This document shows positions 43,681 through 56,500 of a DNA stretch of 64,000 bases, piece by piece (position 1 is the stretch's first letter; each line of letters starts with the position of its first letter). A model generated the notes under the pieces. The model was given only the letters and a program-made list of their open reading frames with translations. It made no database searches and was not told where the DNA came from. The position numbers and the translations under genes are program-made. The DNA is taken from the NCBI GenBank assembly GCA_026214975.1, contig CM047808.1:5755262-5819261 (forward strand), given 5' to 3'. The DNA is from Gentiana macrophylla (lineage: Eukaryota > Streptophyta > Magnoliopsida > Gentianales > Gentianaceae).

Positions 43681-44653
43681 TTATTTCGTGGGAAAAGACC
43701 AGATCACAGAGTGGCTTGAGTCGCCATTCAGCCCCGAGATAGAGGTATACACGATGCCCGAGTCCTTTAAGCCACCAAAGATGGAACCTTACGATGGTAC
43801 TACGGACCCAGAGGATCACCTTTATCGATATATATCACTGATGAGATTAAGAAATGCCAACGACGCCATGAAGTGTCGTGCCTTCGATACCTTGCTTACG
43901 GGTCGAGCTCGGGAGTGGTTTCATAAGCTACGACCTGGGTCGATCTCAAGTTTTTTACTGTTGGGGCAGAAATTCAGAGATGCTTTCATTGGGAATAAGA
44001 AGTTCCACCTCAGTGCTACTCACCTCATGAATATCAAGCAAGAGAAAGGAGAATCAACTATTGATTTCATGAGGCGCTTCAATCTCGAGGCCATGAAGGT
44101 GCATAATGCCAGTGATGCACTTCAGGTCAATTCATTTGTCGGAGGCCTGCGTAATATGAAACTATATGACAAGTTGTCTAAGAAGATGCCCAATGACATG
44201 GACGAATGTGTGAACATAGTCCACAAATTTTGCCAAGGTGAAGAGGCAGTACGCTTGCACACCATTTCACTTGGCCTCAACTCGAGGAATGATGCCCGAG
44301 GCCAGATCAAGGGTCAGCCTAATGGTCGGAATGATGAAGGAAAGTCAAATGTGTTCAATCGATTGACCGCACCGATCACGGATCGGCTCGGAAAGAAGGG
44401 AAATTTGAAAGATCGAGATTTTATCCCTCTCAACTGATCTCGGGGGGAGGTGCTGGCCATCATGATCAAGAAAAACATTGCACGAACACCGAAACCGATG
44501 TCCAAAGATCCTGAGAAGATAAAGAATACCCACAAGTACTGTGACTATCATAAGGATGTGGGGCATGACACGGAAGAGTGTTTTGATTTGAAGAGAGATA
44601 TCGACGCCTGTATTCAAGAGGGTCGGTTGGATGAGGTGGTCGACAGATCATAG
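43511..44653 (+). pseudogene. Tat gag (capsid/nucleocapsid) remnant
   Basis: The capsid part has YDGTTDPEDHLYRYISLM, AFDTLLTGRAREWFHKL, FRDAFIGNKKFHLSATHL and SVGGL-like NSFVGGLRNMKL, standard for Retrotrans_gag of Tat elements. A zinc-knuckle-like CDYHKDVGHDTEEC at about 44538-44579 follows in another frame after the stop at 44437. Residues before the capsid are the tandem repeat. Confidence 0.88.
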
Positions 44654-44803
44654 AAGGACGAGCCCAAGGGCCGTCGAGAGTATAAGAGAAAGAGTTATAA
44701 CGGGAGGAGAGACCGATCACCACGTCGGGACAATAAGAGGCGTCGAGATAGGTCATCCGAGCTGAACTACAGAGATAACTGTCGGGATGATCGTTGAGGA
44801 GAT

Positions 44804-45379
44804 TTGAATCGGGACCCTCATAGGGATAACCGCATCGGGTATGATGTCAACACAATTGTTGCTGAACATGAGTCGGATCGACCTCGATCCAGTAGACAGT
44901 CTGCAGAAAGATCGAGGGAATCGAAGAAACTTAGGTTCACTACGGAGTTGGGTTATGGACCCAAAGATGATATTCCAAGCTCCCACAGTCACAGTGAAGG
45001 GTTGGTAGTAGAGGCAGTGATAAGCCGAGGTCGGATCAAGAGGGTCTGTGTCGATAGTGGAAGTGCCGTCAACATCCTCTATTACTCAGCCTTCAAAGCT
45101 ATGAGGTTGAAGGATGAAGACATTGTGCCGTTATCAACCCCTTTGTTCGGATTCACGGGGCAAGCCATCCACCCTGTCGGATCGATAAACTTGCTAACCA
45201 CAGTTGGAGATGGAGAAAGGGGCCGGACAATGGAAATGACATATGTCGTAGTTAAGGCCCCCTCGGGTTACAACACGATATTAGGTCGACCTGCCTTATA
45301 CGACCTGAGAGCCATCATTTCTACCTTCCATAACAGCATGAAGTTTCCCACCTGGTATGGTACCCATGAAGTGAAATGA
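44804..45379 (+). pseudogene. Retroviral-type aspartic protease of the Tat element
   Basis: VCVDSGSAVNILYYSAFKAM carries the D-S-G active-site triad, followed by GFTGQAIHPVGSINL and YNTILGRPALYDLRAIIST, the usual flap and C-terminal ILGRP blocks. The frame stops at 45377. Confidence 0.88.
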
Positions 45380-45639
45380 GACGTTGAGGTAGCCAGGAAT
45401 TGTAGTTTGGTCACAATTAAAGGGAAAGGTGTCGGGAAGGTGTTGGTCGAAGAGTTAATTCCTGAAGACGAAGAGGATAAGAGTTGGGTCTCTGTCGACC
45501 CGACAGAGGAAATTCGTGTGTGGAAAGAGGAAGAAGACCAAGGGGTCCAGGTCGGGAAGTTGATACCACACCCTGACATGCAAGACTTGGTCGACCTCCT
45601 GGTCGAGTATCGAGATGTGTTCGCTTAGAAAGCAGACGA

Positions 45640-46514
45640 TATGCCAGGCTTATCAGCAGAGATAGCAGTACATCAGCTCAATGTCGACCCGAGAAAGAAG
45701 CCGATACGGCAGAAGAAGAGAAACCTCGCCCCCGAAAGGAAAGAGGCAGTAAAGAAAGAGGTTGATAAATTGTTAGTTGCTGGAATCGTCAAGGAGGTAT
45801 TCTCCCAGACTGGTTAGCCAATCCAGTTTTGGTTAAGAAGCCAGATGAGAGCTGGCGGATGTGTGTCGATTTTACGGATCTTAACAAGGCATGCCCTAAA
45901 GATTCGTATCCACTTTCTAAGATTGATCAGTTAGTCGGTTCGACGCTGGGTTTCGAGGTCTTCGGGTTCCTAGATGCTTACAGGGGATATTATAAGATTT
46001 TTGTGGTCCCCCAAGACTCGGAGAAGACCGCTTTTATCACAGAGTTCAGCACATTCTGTTCGTAACGATGCCATTTGGCCTAAAAAACGTGGGAGCAACT
46101 TATCAGAGAGCAGTTAACAAGATATTCGAGAAGCTGATAGGTCGTAATGTGGAAGTCTATGTCGATGATTTTTTGATCAAGAGCAAGTCTATGGGACAGT
46201 TTCTTGTTGATGTTAGAGAGGTTTTCGAGGTGCTCCGAGCTGCGAGCATGAAGCTCAATCCGAAGAAGTGCACCTTTGGAGTTCGATCTGGGAAATTTCT
46301 AGGTTATATGATATCGAGAGATGGAATTCGAGCTAACCCAGACAAGATCGAGGTCCTCAAGAATATGCCTGCACCTCGTAACGTCAAAGAGGTACAACGA
46401 TTGACAGGTCGGATGGCGGCTCTCAACCGTTTTTTATCAATATCAGCGCAAAAAGCACTACCCTTTTTTAAGATATTGAAGAAGGCAAGTCCGTTCCAAT
46501 GGGATGACAAGTGA
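45640..46514 (+). pseudogene. Gypsy reverse transcriptase of the Tat element
   Basis: Blocks: KKPDESWRMCVDFTDLNKAC, PKDSYPLSKIDQLV, FLDAYRGYYKI, then MPFGLKNVGATYQRAVNKIF and YVDDFLIKSK with the catalytic Asp pair. A frameshift near 46050-46068 splits the domain and a stop lies at 45818-45820. Confidence 0.9.
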
Positions 46515-46544
46515 CAGAAAGCATTTGATGACCTGAAAGAATAT

Positions 46545-47450
46545 TTGTCCGATTTACCAACACTGTCTTCACCTCGAGAAGGAGAGAAACTCCTGGTTTA
46601 CCTAGCTATCTGTGAAGAGGCAGTAAGTGCAGTGTTAGTTCGAGAAGGAGAACAGGGGCAGGTTCCAGTGTATTTTGTGAGTAAGGCCCTACATGGAGCT
46701 GAGATCAGGTACACACCTGCCGAAAAATTAGTATTGGGTTTGGTTCACGCATCGAGGAAATTGAAGCCGTATTTTCAAGCACTTCCTATTGCTGTAATAA
46801 CGGACCAACCTCTGAAACAAATTTTAGCCAAGCCCTAGACATCGGGTCGATTAGCTAAGTGGGTCGTCGAATTAGCCGAGTACGACATCGAGTTTTTGCT
46901 TCGTACAACTGTTAAAGGCCAAGTTCTGGCAGACTTCATTGCCGAGGGTCTTTCTATCCAGCTAGAACAAGAGAAACAGACACCAGAGGAACAGTGGACC
47001 ATCCATGTCGATGGTGCGTCCAGTAAAGAGGGGGCAGGAGTTGGGTTACTTAATTTTGGTCAGTCCAAAGGGAGAGGAGTTCCCTTATGCACTTCGATTC
47101 GAGTTCAAAGCCACCAACAACGAGGCAGAGTATGAAGCCATGATTACGGGTCTGAAGTTGGCGTTAAAGTTGGGGGTTGAGAACCTCCTAGTATATAGCG
47201 ACTCTCAACTCATAGTCAATCACATACGAGGTGAATATGAAGCCAAAGAGGAAGCTATGAAAAGTTATTTGAAAGTGGTCCAAGGGTTGATTTCGAAATT
47301 CAAAACGGTTCGCATCGAACAGGTACCTCGGAGCGAAAACAAAAGGGCCGATGCGTTGTCCAAACTCGCATCGAATTTCAAATCAAAGAGGAAGGTCCTG
47401 GTCGAAATGTTAGCAGAGAGAAGCTACAATGAGGTCGATGTGCAACCAGT
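46545..47450 (+). pseudogene. Dual RNase H region of the Tat element
   Basis: The first RNase H (46545-46838) has SAVLVREGEQGQVPVYFVSK and RYTPAEKLVLGLVHASRKL. The second (about 46980-47400) has WTIHVDGASSKEGAGVG, FKATNNEAEYEAMITGLKLA, VYSDSQLIVNHIRGEYEAKE and NKRADALSKLAS, the D-E-D-type layout of archaeal/plant RNase HI. A frameshift near 47045 splits the second. Confidence 0.88.
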
Positions 47451-47594
47451 TACTCAGGGGTCGACATGGATGGACCCGATAGCTCTGTACTTGAAAGACG
47501 AAATTCTCCCATCTGACAAGTCCGAAGCCAGAACAATTCGACTGCAAGCCTCCAGGTACGCCCTGTTTGATACATTCTTTATCGAAAATCCTTT

Positions 47595-48697
47595 GTGACC
47601 CCATGGATGCGGTGTGCCTCGGAGGAAGAGGGGACATATCTGCTCGAGGAAATACATCGGGGAGTTTGTGGCAATCATTGCGGAGCTCGAATGCTAGCGA
47701 GGAAATGTAAGCTAGCAGATTATTTTTGGCCGTCCATGCAAAAAGATGCCAATCGATTGGTGATGAGATGCAGAGCTTGTCAAGTGCATGATGTGGTGAC
47801 ACACCAGCAAGCACAGGAAATGAATGCCATCGAGTCGGTATGGCCGTTCGATGAGTGGGGAGTTGATATAGTTGGGCCTTTACCTCGAGCTCCAGGCAAT
47901 TTCAAATTTGTAGTGGTGGCAGTTGATTATTTCACAAAATGGGTTGAGGCCAAAGCTCTTACCAACATCAGGGCCCAGACCATCAAAAAATTTCTATGGG
48001 AAAACATTTTATGCAGGTTTGGATTCCTAAGTATTTGATATCAGAGAACGGAACCCAGTTTCTATATGAAAGAGTGCAGAATTGGCTTGAAGAGTACAAT
48101 ATTGAACATAGAACGACCTCAGTGGCCCGACCTCAGTCCAATGGGCAGGTCGAACAGACAAACAGGCAGATAAAATTTGGTTTGAAGAAGCGGCTGGAAG
48201 ATGAGGGTCGTGATTGGGCGGCTCAACTCCCTAGTATTCTATGGTCGTATCCAACAACGCCCAATGCGGCCACGCAAGAGACTCCCTTTTGCATGACTTA
48301 TGGATGTGAAGCAGTAATACCTGCAGAGATCGGGCTAGCATCGCCTCGGGTTTTGGCCTATAACGTCGAGACAAACGCCACCGATCTACTTCAAGAGAAA
48401 GATAACATCGAAGAGAGGAGAGAGGTTGCGGCGCATCAAATGGCCAATTACAAAAGAAAGATCTCGAAATATTACAATGCAAGGGTGAAATATAAATATT
48501 TTCAAGTGGGGGATCTCGTGTTGAGGAAGAACGAAGCAAGCAGGCAGGACCTAATAGGCAAACTCGAGCCGAATTGGGAAGGTCCATACAGGATTCTAAA
48601 AGTCCATCCCAAGGGATCGTATCAGCTGGGTAGATCGGATGGAAGTACAGTGCCTCGAACTTGGCACGCCACCAACCTCAGAAAATATTATGTTTAA
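47595..48697 (+). pseudogene. Integrase of the Tat element
   Basis: The HHCC zinc finger is visible as HRGVCGNH and CRACQVH. The core has WGVDIVGPLPRAPGNFKFV and then, in the next frame after a shift near 48000, SENGTQF and NGQVEQTNRQIKFGLKKR. The canonical D-N-G-T is E-N-G-T here, so a catalytic Asp is lost. The C-terminal GPYRILKVHPKGSYQL and the end PRTWHATNLRKYYV are typical. Confidence 0.9.
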
Positions 48698-49457
48698 ACT
48701 GTTTGTTCATTTTACGACATTTGCAACTTTACTTTTCCAGTCATTTGTAACAAGTCGATACGACAGTTTATTTTGATGCTCTTTATCTAAGTAATTTTCT
48801 TTCCAAATTATGCTTTGCTTACAAGTTCATGTAAAAAATAAAAGGGGAGTAGAAGAAAAAAGAGCAAAATTCGACCTGAACAATGATTCCGTGACACGAT
48901 GGAGTTGGCTTAAAATAGTGAATAAAGCCAAGTCATTGACAGTGCTTATATCACTCCCGACCTGCCGATAAGCCACGATGCGGGGAGGTCGGAAGATCCC
49001 ACGATGGATACCTTATTCGACTAGTTCAGAAGCACCATGAAGTGCGACAGTCGAATAAGGAGTTTTCAATTCGACCAAGTCAAAAGCCTGACGAGGCACG
49101 ACAGTCGACTCGAGCTCCGACCAAATAGCCGATAAGGAAATACAATGCTAGGTCGACTCATACTCAAGTGTACCATGAGTCATGTACTCATACTACACTT
49201 CGAGGGGCTTAGGGGAATTAAGTCCAAAGGACTACACCCCATAAGACGATTTCGAAAGGGAATTAAGTCCAAGGGACTACACCCAAGACAGATAGTCAAT
49301 AACACAAAAGAAATGCAATGAAAAAACATAGATTGAAAATCAAAATGCAGAATTGAAGGGTTTTCAGAGATCAACTCGACAAAAATCACAGTCAGATAAA
49401 TAAAAATTATACAACCAGATCGAATCGGAAGGTTCAATAAAAGGTCAACAAATGTTA

Positions 49458-51610
49458 TTACAACCAAATCGAATCGGAAAACGATAACAAGAAATAACAT
49501 CGAGCCGCAGGCTGGTTTGAGGTAGAGGCGTTGGGGTCGACTGGATCATCCGATTCGAGGTCCTCCTCTCCATCCCCCTCCATGGCAGGTGCCACATACT
49601 TGGCATGCAAAGAGATACCCACCTTAAACTCTGTGAAGTATCGACCATATCGAGGGATGGCCTCAGGGTCGTATAATTGCGCCTTCTCGATGCTCAAAAC
49701 TTCAAAATCAGGGAGAACCATCTTGGCCTGATCCAGGGCATTCGAAAAACCTCCCTTCATAGCCTGACTCATCAACAGTGTCAGGTCATTCTCAAGCTCA
49801 GCAGAGGCAAGAAAGTCCTTTTTAGCCGCCTCCAAACGAGTCGTAAAGCTGTCGACCTCAAGCTGAAGGTCGTCTCGAACCTTGAGGGATTTCGCTAGTT
49901 CAACTCTTACCTCATCGAGCTCCGACTTCACCTTAGCGAGCTCGGATAAATCTTTGCACGCTATGGACAACTCGTCCTGAGCAGTAGCCAGGTCAGATTC
50001 CAGTCTGAGGCATCGACCATCCAACTTTTTAACTGCCGACTTCTGCTTTTCAACCTCCGAGTTCAATCGGTCAATGGTCTCCTTCTGTTCCTTCAAGGCT
50101 GCTGATGGAGACTCAATTCGGGTCATGGCCATTTTAGCTGCTAGACGAGCCTGCAGAGGAGAGTACTGTTAATATCAGGAATAGACAAAAGTCCCAAAAT
50201 TAAAGGAAGTAAGGTAAAAACTTACAGCTCGGTTGCTTTTCATGAAGAAGTCATGCAGCTCTTCCGGAGACATGGCTTCCATCTCTGTAACGCTCAGTCC
50301 AGGGATCGGGTCGGTAGCATTCGAGCTAGGAGGAGCGAGGTTACGAGTTTCTTTCCCGACTCCACGCCTCAACTCGGTTGTCTTTTGGCATTTTCTCGGG
50401 ATGAGATCTCCCTCAGCCTGTTCAGTCACCCGAGCCTCATCAGGTTGATCTCTCAATATGTCAGATGTCGACACTGGGGTAGCAGATCGAGCCGGGGTCC
50501 TTTGACCCCCAGAGACTATTGCACCGGACACAGATTTCTTCGACCTGATACCGGCCATCTCCTGAATCTTCTTGGGGTCCGTCTTTTTGGGGTCAGGAAT
50601 TTTACCCACAACCTCCAACTTTGAGAAGAATTCCACTGCAAACAGAGAAAAATCGACATCAATATACAGTCAAAACAGAAGCAAGTATGGAAAAGGAAAA
50701 ATACAAAAGTGTAACAGCTCGACAGAGTAAATAAAAATCCTACACAAAACTCGAACGTCCTCATCGAGTTCCAGATAGGCACCCGGACCCGCCGTCTCGA
50801 TATCAGCAAAAGGGTACAGAGAATGCAGGTTTCGAGTTGCGACATCGGGTTAACCCTCTCAAGAACCCTACACGTGCGGGGGACATCAGAGTCGAGCCGA
50901 TCATGCATTTTCCTGGGCCTATTGTACCAGGTATGAATATCGATATCTTCCAACCAATGTCGGATGAAGAAGAAATGAGGCTTCCACTCGCCCTGAGACG
51001 AGGTCACCCTCCTCACGAATTTCGAGACCAGAGGGCGCCTCTGGAAAGTATACCATCCCGCATCTTGCAGGCCTTGGATTGCATAGTATTGCCGGAACAG
51101 TCGGACCGTGAACTCGACTTTGGCGATCGGACACGCCAACACGAAACCCATGACACTCCTAATCCCATTTGGAGCGAGTTGAGTGATGCAAATCTGGTAG
51201 TGTCTGAGGACCTCTATGAGGGACGGGTCGAAGGGAAACCTTAATCCCTCTTTCAATTGTGCCTCGTATATGGCACAAAACCCATGGGGAGGGTCACAGG
51301 CATATTGATATCGACCATGTGACATTTTGATGTTTTCGGATGAATATGGGATGCCATATCGTAGATAGACAACCTTAGCTTTTTCTTGGGTAAGATTGGA
51401 TATACAACTGTACAGCCCTTGACCCTTCATCCTTGTTTGGCGTTTGGCAGCAGGTCGAGAAGACGATTCTTCTTCTCCTCCATCTTCTTCTTCTCCGGCA
51501 ACTCTCTCACCGGAAGCAAGTGGTTGCCCAGAAATTGTCCTCTCCGCCGATTCCTCTTCTACCACAACAAGTTCCTCCTTATTTTGAGAGTCACTCTCAC
51601 TACTAGACAT
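49458..51610 (-). CDS. Antisense gene of the Tat element, intron-containing, decayed
   Basis: Minus strand, between integrase and 3' LTR. The first part (51610 to about 50751) starts MSSSESDSQNKEELVV, continues with an acidic and basic linker, then LRYGIPYSSENIKM, IYEAQLKEGLRFPFDPSLIE and LRHYQICITQLAPNGIRSVM, which fits the Transposase_28 / 'putative gypsy-type transposon' domain (PF04195). A one-base shift near 50850 moves the frame to ADIETAGPGAYLELDEDV. A second exon (50635-50226; acceptor TTTGCAG, donor GTAAG) encodes VEFFSKLEVVGKIPDP up to FFMKSNRA. A third (50150-49458) encodes a coiled coil (LNSEVEKQKSAVKKLDGRC) and an acidic C-terminus. Antisense ORFs are known in some Tat elements such as Grande; the role is unknown. 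Confidence 0.65.
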
Positions 51611-52026
51611 GGAATTGGGGAAAGTACAAGAAATAAGAGAAAAAGAAAGAATTTAAGTAAGATTAAGGCTTACTTGCGGTTAGGGAGTAGAGCAGAGGCA
51701 AAGATTGGCAAATGAGAGACTTCGTTTGCTTGGACTCCTTTTATGCTTTGTAATCTCCAAATGATTTGAAAGGGCTGGGTTTGGGGGCAGTTATAGAATT
51801 TGAAACACGATAATCAAGGGCAGAATCCCCGCGTGGACCAATAAAAAACGCTTCGTTTCCTGCACCCATTAATGCTGGTACAGTGTGACGTCACCCTACG
51901 ACAACCTACATCGACTAGTGATGACAGCTGTATTCCCGCATAAAGAAGATCACGTGTCGAAAAGATAATTCAAATTTTCAGATCCGACCTCAGCATGTGA
52001 TATGGGCTTCTCCCCGATCTGGGGGG

Positions 52027-52560
52027 CTTATGACGATAGGGGATTTCACCCCTCCACGTGGAATTATCTAGTTGGTCCAGCTGGCATGTGGAAAAGTCTA
52101 AGTTTATTATCTACATCGAGTCGAATACGAGACGAGTCAGTGAAGTCCGCAGCAACCAGCAGATTCTGCAAGTGTCCCATCTCGAACACCCATGTCGGTG
52201 TTATACGAGTCGAGACCAGGGTCCCAGCCCCGATTCCTAAGCCCAACATCCAAAGGGTTACTTGGGCAAGGGGCAAGGCCCAGTAAGGGTTATTTATGTC
52301 AATAGACCAAACCGCCCTAAGTCTAGGGCAGAAGAAGGACATGTTCCTATAAATACACTAATCCAGGAACTACGTGGGGCTTGATTCCTGGACATGATAC
52401 AGGATACGTAGGCAATCGAAGATACATTCTTGGACTCAGCCGTAAAATACCAAAAACATCATCTTTTACTACATTTCTAGCCATTCGATCCCTTCACAGC
52501 TCATCCTTAGATTACACGTGGCCCTGTTAATTCGGTGGTGCATTATTTAGCATCATCATT
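52027..52560 (+). repeat. Probable 3' LTR of the Tat element
   Basis: Follows the purine tract at 52016-52026. It contains a TATA-like TATAAATA at 52348-52355 and then the GATACAGGATACGTAGGCAAT stretch common near the R region of such LTRs. The right edge is approximate because there is no second LTR to compare. Confidence 0.45.
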
Positions 52561-52899
52561 GTGTTTTGGGATTTTTTTTTGGTGTAAGATTTCGGTATTG
52601 ATGTGGAACAATTGAAATATAGAGACAGAATTGCAGGTTGTGCAGTGGATATAGTGAGCGAAGATGGTGAGGAGCAATCTGTTTCATTATATTTGTTGAT
52701 TATTCATATTTCATGGCTTATGAAATTTCTTTGACTTCAACGTTTGATTTGTTGATGATCATGCTAATTGAAAACGTCTTATTTCAATTGAACCTTGCAT
52801 CAAGTAATGTATAGACATCATTACAATAGACTGTATTTCATAAGTAGTTGAAAACCACATTTATTCACTTGCACTGCACCAACATTCTTCAACAAGTTT

Positions 52900-52990
52900 C
52901 TTCCACAAAAAAAAAAAAAAGAGTAAAATTAACCAACATTCTTCATGTTTCTTCAAAAAAAGAGTAAAATTAACCAACATTCTTCAACAG
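52900..52990. repeat. Short tandem duplication
   Basis: A unit of CCAACATTCTTCA, a TTTCTTC stretch, an A run and AGAGTAAAATTAA is present twice, with a third CCAACATTCTTCAACA partial at the end. Confidence 0.7.
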
Positions 52991-53505
52991 ATGAAACTAC
53001 GATCCCGTGTTTGGAAACAAAAAACATTGGAATAGTAGGAGGCACATCAACTTCACTGTATCTTCTATTCCAATTCCATCTTGTAGCATTACAACTTGAC
53101 GTATTCGTCCTTTAATCAAGCTAGCTGAAATTCTGTTAATTTTTCCAAACATTCGTGGTCCGATATCAGTTGCATCCCATCCATGTTATTTTTTTTTATC
53201 TTTTCCTACATCCTCAAAGCCATCTTCTATTCCAAGTATTAACTTCACATCCATTCTACTTGGTGTGCATTATTGACTACCAAACCTGGATTTTCCTTTG
53301 TCCTTATCAAATGAGCCCAGCAAATCATCAAGAATCTGATCTTTTTTCCTTCTTGCATCTATTTTCCCATCAATAATCACTTGAAACAAGTGCTTGAACG
53401 GTGTTCTTTTCATAAGGTCCTTGTGTCCACCCGTTATCCAAAATCTCAAATCGTCATATAGCTTGACAATTGCATGAACGGTGCACTTGTATTGTGTTTG
53501 TCTAG
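52985..53505 (-). pseudogene. DUF1985-like gene remnant
   Basis: On the minus strand from about 53490, one frame reads KCTVHAIVKLYDDLRFWITG, then KRTPFKHLFQVIIDGKIDAR and QILDDLLGSFDKDKGKSRFG before a stop near 53275. Another frame reads MDVKLILGIEDGFEDVGKDK (about 53250-53195). A third reads RMFGKINRISASLIKGRIRQ and IEDTVKLMCLLLFQCFLFPN down to about 53015. The order SPFGHL-like, DDLL..FD, LILG..DG and VKL.LL..FLFPN is how I know DUF1985, a plant domain often paired with Ulp1-like proteases in MULE-related genes. No intact frame. Confidence 0.4.
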
Positions 53506-56500
53506 TTCGTATTGAAAAAGAGTCAGAACAATCATTTCACATTTTCCTCAACACTAGCACATTTTCCTCTGCCACTTACAAAGCAGAAAACTACCATAGT
53601 TCACACATACTAAGATGTAACATGAGTTGGAACTAAAGCAGGAATCAGTAATCAAACAACAAAATTAACGAATACACTTAAGAATGTAACGGATCTACTG
53701 TAAAACAAACCATGTCACCTAGGACTAGGCGAAACCCTTTAAGTAAAACTTTGGGATCGGAGTATTATGTCTACACCTTCAAGTTGAGGTTCTCATGGTT
53801 GAATTTTCCTTACACTCCCTATCGAGATCTTCCCACTTTCATTTACACATCAATATCAAAGTCTACTTTTGACTTGGTCAACCTTTGTAGAGTACGACAT
53901 CTGATTCGACTTTACAAATCCTTCAATTTCTCCTTCCACTTTTACTTGCTTTGTTGCTTATCAAAATTCTTTGACCCTGCTTTGCTCGATATGAGTTCCA
54001 CACGAAATCCATATACAATTCTAACTTTTCCAAGTGCTTATTATTCAATTCAACCACCGGTGTTAAAGGTTTCTTGCTTTAATACATGGTTTTCATCGTC
54101 CTTGGAGTTAATTTTATCCAACACGGGCGAATGCTTCCTGTGTTTGCCTTTCATGTAAAACAGTTTCCCTTGCTCCAAAAAATTCTGAAAAATTTCAGAA
54201 TAGTAGATCACTTCTTTTTCTACAATTTCTCTTTTTACATCAACCCGATGATCATTGTGGCTGGTTAAGAAAATCCATGTTGATGCCGGACACTCTGTCC
54301 AGAAAATCTGCAGCAGCACTTTCACTTCTTCTTCTGTTTTGAACAGGGTAAATGCCTTCGATTGACCTGAATATTTGATATGTTGCAGAAAACACCTTTA
54401 TATATAACTTTCCTTTTGGAATCAAGTCCAAATTCCTTTTTGTTTGATCACAAACTGCAATCTGATTCAATGTTTAATAATCTGGAAATTCTGACAGCTT
54501 CTGCACTCGGTGACAATAATTATTTTTGACCGATTTCTTGACATTCAAAAATTCTAATCTCTTGCTATCATCTGGGAAACTCCAGTACCTAAATATTTTC
54601 TCTTTTGATCGTGCTCAAATTCCTTTTCTTTTGGGCTGCACAACTCGATAAAAAAAGATCCGTGGTAAATATCAACTCTCTCCGCCTAAAAGGAACCCTC
54701 ACCTCCTGACTTAAGGCCAAGGCTAAGAGAGTGATAAGTTATGACTCTTATGTTCTAGAAGCTGATCCCCGGAGTTTGATCTCCCCCTAAGTCAAGTCTT
54801 TTAGAAGGGTGTTTGTGAGGCTAACCTTATGGTTTATTTTGCAGGTATAAACAAGCACCAAGCCGTTACCTTCCGGTATTCCACGCGTGAAGTCCAAATC
54901 CTTTTTATGCCTTTCTTCAATCATGCGTTTTCTTGTAAATTACTTCCCATCTGATTCCTTACGCGAGATCCTTGAATTCATCAACTACTCACCATCTTGT
55001 GCCATGAGTCACCTCAGAAGCATATCTCTTTAAGTCTTTCTTCTGAACAAGTTCACACCTTTCTAATTTTAAATTAATGAAAAAAGTCCCCTCTGACTCC
55101 ACATTGTTGCACTCCTACCCTTCCTTTCAAATTCGTAATTGATTAAACTTTATAATGTCAGAACATTCTTCTTACTTGTGTTCATTCCTAGCTTCCCATC
55201 TAAGGGTAATATCGATGTTGTAACTTTCTCTCTTAATGCTGCCTGTTCTTTCATGGTATGCATCTCATCTTTTGGCTTGTCAGATCTTTAAACCTACACT
55301 TACACCCCTTTTCAGTTACTTATCGTCAAGCTTTTGACAACTTATGCTAAACCAATTTCAGACATAAGATAGCCATTTTCCAGAAGCCTTCTGAACCTAT
55401 CTAGCCAACCAACATTTGAACTCCCAAATTTTATTAATTTCAATTCAGGGGAATGCACCTTGTATCCTTCAGATTTAACTCTCTTTCAGGCCATTAGAGC
55501 CATGAACCGACAGACACACCTGTCGACGTTCCTTCGTCTGTCTTTGTGTCCTATAATATCTTGTGGCGCTTGTTGAAATGCCTATTTTGTTTTGACCCTT
55601 TTCGTCTCCCAATAAGGGATAACTTTGAGCATTCATCCTTTAGCACTGTACTACTCCTCACAAGCAGTGCAACCCTGAACCCTTGAATTGGATCATCAAT
55701 GATCTTCTAAAGTTCTTTGAAATTTGGATTAATTCTGTGAAATCAAACTTTATCTGGCATTTCTTAAGTGTCTTATGATCTTCACTCAAAAGCGTGTTTA
55801 TCGCAGACCCCTTTTTCCAAAACTTTTAAATTCCCTTTACATAACCTTGAGGAAATTTCTACCATAACTCAATCTTGAAATAACCTTCCTTTGATGCAAA
55901 CTTGGACACTTCATGACAAGTTTCACCTTTTCCTAAGACCTTTTGGTATGCTCGTTTTGGCCCCGTAACTTCTCCAGGTTGAGATCTTTATCCTTTTCTA
56001 GACTTCTCAACTGTTTAGTCTTTCAGGTGCTCGACCTTGCACTCTTGCTTTGTTTTTCTATAGTGGGATGATTACTCTACAACATTTATGCGAATTGAGA
56101 ACCCTCTTAATTCGCCAACATCCATTCTGTTGATCAAAATAACTAATAGATAAGGTCACATGCCGAACGTTCTCAAGTCCAATCTTCTTCTTCTTGAAGT
56201 AAATGTCCCAAGTCCACCATGGGATGTTTCTCTTAACGTCTCTACTTTCTAACGGCTTATGTGAAAGCTCATTATCTTCCTTTCAAACGGTTTGAGTTCC
56301 CTTGCAGACTGCCGTATCTTGCAGAATTCCACCTTCTTAAAAGAATCTCACCTGCAAGGTATTATTTCGTTCTTCCTTCTGGTGGCTATCCTTTGCATCA
56401 AGATATGATGCCCTACTCAATTTTGAACCAATCATGCTTCGTGTGCTTTATTATTTCTTGGATTAACAAGTTGACTCACCACCCTAGGGCTCAACTTGTC

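Larger units (their letters stand above)
43400..52560 (+). mobile_element. Ty3/Gypsy Tat-type element, 5'-truncated
   Basis: Plus-strand domain order: gag (43511-44653), aspartic protease (44804-45379), RT (45640-46514), RNase H (46545-46838), a second, archaeal-type RNase H (about 46980-47400) and integrase (47595-48697). The second RNase H is a hallmark of the plant Tat lineage. A minus-strand gene occupies 49458-51610. A purine tract GATCTGGGGGG at 52016-52026 is followed by LTR-like sequence to about 52560. No matching LTR exists upstream of gag in the window, so the 5' end is lost. At least eight stops or frameshifts interrupt pol. Confidence 0.85.

Noticed and set aside
54690..54850. 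tRNA gene or SINE from the GAGTTTGATCTCC word
   Set aside because: Only a B-box-like word is present; no A box, no cloverleaf, no tail or TSD.
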